This document shows positions 60,342-64,000 of a stretch of DNA of 64,000 nt, piece after piece. How positions within the stretch are numbered: position 1 is the first letter of the stretch; each line of letters opens with the position of its first letter. The stretch comes from Bradyrhizobium sp. sBnM-33 (lineage in GTDB: Bacteria > Pseudomonadota > Alphaproteobacteria > Rhizobiales > Xanthobacteraceae), in NCBI RefSeq assembly GCF_032917945.1, contig NZ_CP136624.1, forward strand, positions 3,162,001-3,226,000. The letters are read 5' to 3'. Under the pieces are notes generated by a model. It saw only the letters and a list, made by a program, of their open reading frames with translations. It did no database searches and was not told where the DNA came from. Position numbers and translations under genes: made by a program.

Positions 60342-61589
60342 ATGGGTGGCACCGGCGTCATCGACCGATTCCTGGAAACGTTTACCCGCTATATCGACTC
60401 TGGCTTTGGGTTGCTTGGCAACGAAGTCGCCTTCCTCGCAACCACGCTTGCCGCGATCGATGTCACGCTGGCCGCTTTGTTCTGGGCGTGGGGTACCGAC
60501 GAGGACATCATCGCTCGCCTCGTGAGGAAGACGCTCTTTGTCGGCGTGTTCGCTTACCTGATCGGCAACTGGAACAACCTCGCCCGCATTGTTTTCGAGA
60601 GCTTTGCCGGTCTCGGCCTGAAAGCCTCAGGGACCGGATTGTCCGCGGCTGAATTCCTGCGCCCGGGGCGGATCGCGCAGGTCGGCATCGATGCGGGGCG
60701 GCCGATCCTGGACTCGATCTCGGGATTGATGGGCTATGTCAGTTTCTTCGAAAATTTCGTCCAGATCGTGGTGTTGCTGTTCGCCTGGGTGATCGTGCTG
60801 CTCGCCTTCTTCATCCTCGCAATCCAGCTCTTTGTCACCCTGATTGAATTTAAGCTGACGACGCTCGCGGGCTTCGTCCTGATCCCGTTTGGGCTGTTCG
60901 GCAAGACGGCGTTCGCCGCTGAGCGCGTGCTCGGCAACGTCATCTCGTCAGGCGTCAAGGTTATGGTGCTCGCCGTCATCGTCGGCATCGGCTCGACGCT
61001 GTTTTCACAGTTTACCGCCGGATCGAGCAGCGCGCAGATCGGCATTGAAGATGCCATGGCCCTGGTGCTCGCGGCATTGACGCTCCTGGGCTTAGGGATC
61101 TTTGGGCCCGGCATCGCCAATGGCATCGTGTCCGGCGGTCCGCAACTTGGCGCCGGAGCCGCCGCGGGCACGGGGTTAGCTGCCGGCGGGGTCGTGGTGG
61201 CCGGAGCGGGTCTCGCTGCCGGAAGCGCCGGTGCACTCGCCCGCGCGGCGCGCGGGGCTACGGCGCTAGCGGGTAGCGCGAGCGGGGCGTTCCGGGCGGG
61301 TGGTTTGTCCGGCGTCGCGGATGCCGCCGCGTCCGCGATGACGAGCCCGCTTCGTCGCGCCGTGGCTGCAAGCGGCTCGGCTTCAACTGGTGGCACGGCA
61401 GCCGGTGAAGCCGGCGCAGCTCAGCCGCCGGCAAGTTCCTCACCTCCGGACAGTCAGTCCAGCTCGGCCAGACGCATGAAGCGGATGCAGACCATGAGTC
61501 AGGGGGTGTCGGCCGCTACCAACGTCGTTCGCACTGCCGACCATGGTGGAGGAGGCGCCTCCGTCGATCTCTCCGAAGGAGGGAAGTGA
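60342..61589 (+). CDS. trbL: TrbL, VirB6-type membrane protein
   Basis: 415 residues from ATG 60342. Residues ~30-275 contain 6-7 membrane helices (EVAFLATTLAAIDVTLAALFWAWG, IVVLLFAWVIVLLAFFILAIQLFVTLIEF, MALVLAALTLLGLGIFGPGIANGIV). A Gly/Ala-rich stretch (GAGAAAGTGLAAGG...) and a Ser/Pro-rich hydrophilic C-terminus follow, usual for TrbL. It is a polytopic inner-membrane channel component that contacts the substrate. It starts 4 bp after trbK and overlaps trbF by 1 bp. Confidence 0.93.
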   Translation: MGGTGVIDRFLETFTRYIDSGFGLLGNEVAFLATTLAAIDVTLAALFWAWGTDEDIIARLVRKTLFVGVFAYLIGNWNNLARIVFESFAGLGLKASGTGLSAAEFLRPGRIAQVGIDAGRPILDSISGLMGYVSFFENFVQIVVLLFAWVIVLLAFFILAIQLFVTLIEFKLTTLAGFVLIPFGLFGKTAFAAERVLGNVISSGVKVMVLAVIVGIGSTLFSQFTAGSSSAQIGIEDAMALVLAALTLLGLGIFGPGIANGIVSGGPQLGAGAAAGTGLAAGGVVVAGAGLAAGSAGALARAARGATALAGSASGAFRAGGLSGVADAAASAMTSPLRRAVAASGSASTGGTAAGEAGAAQPPASSSPPDSQSSSARRMKRMQTMSQGVSAATNVVRTADHGGGGASVDLSEGGK

Positions 61590-62272
61590 TGTTCAAACGA
61601 CCATCCGTTCATTATGGCCGCACGCCCGCGCCCGTAACGCCCTATCAGAAAGCGGCGCAAGTGTGGGACGAGCGCATCGGCTCGGCGCGGGTGCAGGCCA
61701 AAAACTGGCGACTTATAGCCTTCGGTTCTCTGATCCTGTCGGCAGGACTTGCATCCGCACTTGTCTGGCAGTCAACGCAAGGTACCGTTACGCCCTGGGT
61801 CGTTGAGGTCGATCGTCTCGGCCAGGCACAGAGCGTCAGCCCAGCCAATCCCTTCTATCAGCCGACCGATCCGCAGATCGCGTTCCATCTGGCACGCTTC
61901 ATCGAAGACGTACGTGGGCTTCCGGCCGACGCCGTCGTGCTGCGCCAGGACTGGCTGCGTGCCTATGACTTTACCACGGACCGCGGCGCCGCCGCCCTCA
62001 ATGACCACGCCCGCGTCAACGATCCCTTTGCCAAACTCGGCAAGCTGCAGATCGCAGTGGAAATATCCAGCGTCATCCGTGCCTCGCCGGAAAGCTTTCG
62101 GGTCGCCTGGATCGAGCGCCGCTACGACAATGGGCAGCTTACCGCCACCGAGCGCTGGACCGCCATCCTCACCATCGTGATCGAAACTCCGCGCGATGCC
62201 GATCGTCTGCGCAAAAATCCTCTCGGGGTCTATGTCAACGCCATCAACTGGTCGAAGGAGCTTGGGCAGTGA
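61589..62272 (+). CDS. trbF: TrbF, VirB8-type
   Basis: A 227-residue bitopic protein. One helix (LIAFGSLILSAGLASALVW, about 40-58) precedes the periplasmic VirB8 domain (TPWVVEVDRLGQAQSVSPA, IAFHLARFIEDVRGLPAD, FAKLGKLQIAVEISSVIRASPESFRVAWIERRYDNG, ERWTAILTIVIE). VirB8 is an assembly nucleation factor linking the core to the channel. Begins in the trbL stop (TGATG) and overlaps trbG by 4 bp. Confidence 0.94.
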   Translation: MFKRPSVHYGRTPAPVTPYQKAAQVWDERIGSARVQAKNWRLIAFGSLILSAGLASALVWQSTQGTVTPWVVEVDRLGQAQSVSPANPFYQPTDPQIAFHLARFIEDVRGLPADAVVLRQDWLRAYDFTTDRGAAALNDHARVNDPFAKLGKLQIAVEISSVIRASPESFRVAWIERRYDNGQLTATERWTAILTIVIETPRDADRLRKNPLGVYVNAINWSKELGQ

Positions 62273-63252
62273 ATATGCAGATTCCTGGAGTCGCTAGCCC
62301 GAGTGTGCGCAAGGTCATGGGCCCGTTTCTGTTTGCTTGCATGTTTGCACTCAGCGGCTGTGCCACCTCCAAACCGCCGCAGATCAGCTACGACGACGAT
62401 ATCCCGCCACTTCCCAGTCCGCCGTCGCTGGCGGAGGATCGTCCGCGATCCCTTCACGTTCCGCCGTCCTGGACGCCGGCGAAGGGAGGCAAGAGGGGAA
62501 ACGTTGAGGCAAAGGAGCCTATTGCGCGGATCGAGACCGCCAATGACGCTGCGCGCGTCGAGCCGCGTAGCGCCGGCTACTTCAATGCTGTGCAGGTCTT
62601 CCCTTTTAGTCCCGGCGCCCTCTATCAGATCTACGCGAGCCCCGGACAGATCACCGATATCGCACTCGAGCCTGGCGAGCAGCTCACGGGTTCGGGGCCG
62701 GTATCGGCTGGCGATACCGTGCGCTGGGTCGTTGGCGACACCGAAAGCGGAAGCGGCGATACCAGACGTGTCCACATCATGGTCAAGCCGACGCGGCCTT
62801 CGATTGAGACCAACCTCGTGGTCAACACCGACCGGCGCACCTATCTCATCGAGCTGCGCTCGCGTGAAAAACCCTACATGCCATCAGTCGCCTGGTTCTA
62901 TCCCGAGGACAGGCCCGGCCGTGCCCGAGCTGTTTCCCCGACGCCAGTTCTTCCTGACTCTTCTCAGCGGCGCTTTCGCTACACCCTCGAGGGCGACAAT
63001 CCGCCTTGGCGGCCGGTCGGCGTCTATGACGATGGCCGCAAGGTCTATATCGAGTTCTCACCCGGCATCGTTCAGGGAGAAATGCCTCCGCTGTTTGTCA
63101 TCGGTCCGGACGGCAATTCCGAGATCGTCAACTACCGAACCTATCGTAACGTGCTGATCGTCGATCGGCTGTTTGCCGCGGCCGAGCTGCGACTTGGTGG
63201 CGACCCTCAGCAAAAGGTCCGAATCATCAGAAGCGACGGGAGGCCGTCGTGA
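62269..63252 (+). CDS. trbG: TrbG, VirB9-type
   Basis: A 327-residue outer-membrane-core protein starting at GTG 62269 (an ATG two codons later is possible). Lipobox-like FALSGCATSKP (Cys near 28) follows a hydrophobic leader. The VirB9 beta domain is GALYQIYASPGQITDIALEPGEQL, GDTVRWVVGDTESGSGD, HIMVKPTRPSIETNLVVNTDRRTYLIELRS, and the C-terminal DDGRKVYIEFSPG with NYRTYRNVLIVDRLFAAAELRLG. It forms the outer-membrane complex with TrbI. GTGA overlap with trbI. Confidence 0.95.
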   Translation: MNMQIPGVASPSVRKVMGPFLFACMFALSGCATSKPPQISYDDDIPPLPSPPSLAEDRPRSLHVPPSWTPAKGGKRGNVEAKEPIARIETANDAARVEPRSAGYFNAVQVFPFSPGALYQIYASPGQITDIALEPGEQLTGSGPVSAGDTVRWVVGDTESGSGDTRRVHIMVKPTRPSIETNLVVNTDRRTYLIELRSREKPYMPSVAWFYPEDRPGRARAVSPTPVLPDSSQRRFRYTLEGDNPPWRPVGVYDDGRKVYIEFSPGIVQGEMPPLFVIGPDGNSEIVNYRTYRNVLIVDRLFAAAELRLGGDPQQKVRIIRSDGRPS

Positions 63253-64000
63253 CTGATAAGCAAACGACTGGCGCCGGTGGTCCTGGTTCTGCCTCGCCGA
63301 AGAGCACTGCGGAGATCGCCAGCTCACTGCGCCTGCGTCCAGAACGTCCGCCCGTGACTCGCCTGTCGCGTAAGGTATTGGCCGGGGGCACGGCACTCGC
63401 GCTCGTTCTCGTTTCCGCAGCCGTGCTGTGGGCCCTGCAGCAGAATCGCACGCGTGGTCCAGCTTCCGAAGAGCTGTACAGCATCGATCACCACAATGTG
63501 GCCGACGGCCTTGACGGGCTGCCACGCGACTATGCGGGCATTCCGCGCGAGGTGCCGCGCCTCGGGCCGTCATTGCCGGGTGATCTCGGTCGCCCCATTG
63601 TTGCGGCCCAGGCCCAGTCCGGCCCGCTTGCGGTCGATCCCGAGCAACAGCGGATGAGCCAGGAAAGCGAGGCCGCGCGCACCAGCAAAGTATTTGCGTC
63701 GACGAATGTTCGGCCACCGGCGGCAGCGACTCCTGCCGAGACGAACTCAAATGCCGCATCACCGTCCGATGAGGCGTTTGCCCAGAATGGACAGGACCGC
63801 AAGCTCGCTTTTATTAGCGTTGCCGTTGATCGGCGGACCACGAGCCCTGACCGTGTGGCGAAGCCAGCCTCGCGTTATGTCGTCCAGGCAGGGTCTGTGA
63901 TTTCGGCCGCCCTTATTACGGGCATCCGCTCCGATCTGCCCGGGCAGATCATGGCGCATGTGACCGAACCGCTATTTGATACGCTGTCCGGTCAAACTTT
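63249..64000 (+). CDS. trbI: TrbI, VirB10-type, cut by window end
   Basis: The GTG start at 63249 overlaps the trbG stop. The visible 250 residues contain a cytoplasmic start (KSTAEIASSLRLRPERPPVTRLSRK), one membrane helix (VLAGGTALALVLVSAAVLWAL), a Pro/Gln-rich periplasmic linker, and the beginning of the VirB10 C-terminal domain (YVVQAGSVISAALITGIRSDLPGQI). It spans the envelope and transmits ATP-driven signals to the outer-membrane pore. The frame remains open at 64000. Confidence 0.93.
   Translation, partial: MTDKQTTGAGGPGSASPKSTAEIASSLRLRPERPPVTRLSRKVLAGGTALALVLVSAAVLWALQQNRTRGPASEELYSIDHHNVADGLDGLPRDYAGIPREVPRLGPSLPGDLGRPIVAAQAQSGPLAVDPEQQRMSQESEAARTSKVFASTNVRPPAAATPAETNSNAASPSDEAFAQNGQDRKLAFISVAVDRRTTSPDRVAKPASRYVVQAGSVISAALITGIRSDLPGQIMAHVTEPLFDTLSGQT

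Noticed and set aside
1..64000. CRISPR arrays, rRNA genes and complete tRNA genes
   Set aside because: I saw no regularly spaced repeats, no rRNA signatures and no full tRNA cloverleaf; only tRNA 3' fragments at 2431 and 2681.

Overview
The window is GC-rich DNA from an alphaproteobacterium. It most likely comes from the Bradyrhizobium/Rhodopseudomonas/Nitrobacter group. I base this on recognised small-protein families (DUF1236, PRC-barrel, tiny one-helix proteins), the Ku/RNase Z/TolA-like neighbourhood, and an alphaproteobacterial Trb-type conjugation module. This assignment is inference; no rRNA or other taxonomic marker is present.

Layout. (1) 1-2477: right end of an integrative element, with two small genes, an excisionase-like gene and a tyrosine integrase, ending at a 47-bp 3' fragment of tRNA-Lys(CTT). 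A second, decayed tRNA-Ser-like 3' end follows at 2681-2704. (2) 3.0-11.2 kb: NUDIX hydrolase, a translationally coupled metallopeptidase/ATP-grasp pair, PRC-barrel protein, a run of tiny genes, an alpha/beta hydrolase and an exported TPR protein. (3) 11.3-27.9 kb: a DNA repair/defence cluster. It holds an OLD-family nuclease remnant, an Mrr-like nuclease, a second AddA/AddB-like helicase-nuclease pair, DNA polymerase IV, an SRAP gene broken by an IS110-family (IS1111-like) insertion sequence, two zinc-ribbon proteins, Ku, RNase Z and a coiled-coil protein. (4) 28.1-30.4 kb: a large serine recombinase and a frameshifted SANT/Myb-like gene. (5) 30.8-35.6 kb: eroded backbone of an integrative conjugative element (ICE) or plasmid: ParB C-terminal remnant, DUF736, DUF932 and a beheaded Mfd-like helicase, separated by very strong hairpins. 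(6) 36-51.7 kb: a rearranged cargo region with an EmrA/EmrB efflux operon whose transporter is fused to a TetR domain, MBL hydrolase, NDH-2-like oxidoreductase, an AraC regulator with two decayed copies, a GAF-PAS histidine kinase with two response regulators, a CadC-like regulator with TPRs, a GNAT, and a truncated glcD-like gene. (7) 52.7-64 kb: traG, a ribbon-helix-helix gene and trbBCDEJKLFGI in one tightly overlapping operon, cut by the window end inside trbI.

The genes of region 7 encode a type IV secretion machine and its coupling protein. No relaxase or TraF protease lies where these normally precede traG, ParB and Mfd-like genes are truncated, and traG has a 3' frameshift. I therefore infer that the element is decaying or depends on functions elsewhere. 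The cargo region carries clear scars of duplication and deletion. The best novelty leads are the metallopeptidase/ATP-grasp pair, the AddAB-like pair beside nuclease genes, the transporter-TetR fusion with its internal start, and the precisely reconstructable IS insertion that removed the catalytic cysteine of SRAP and carries a candidate bridge RNA.
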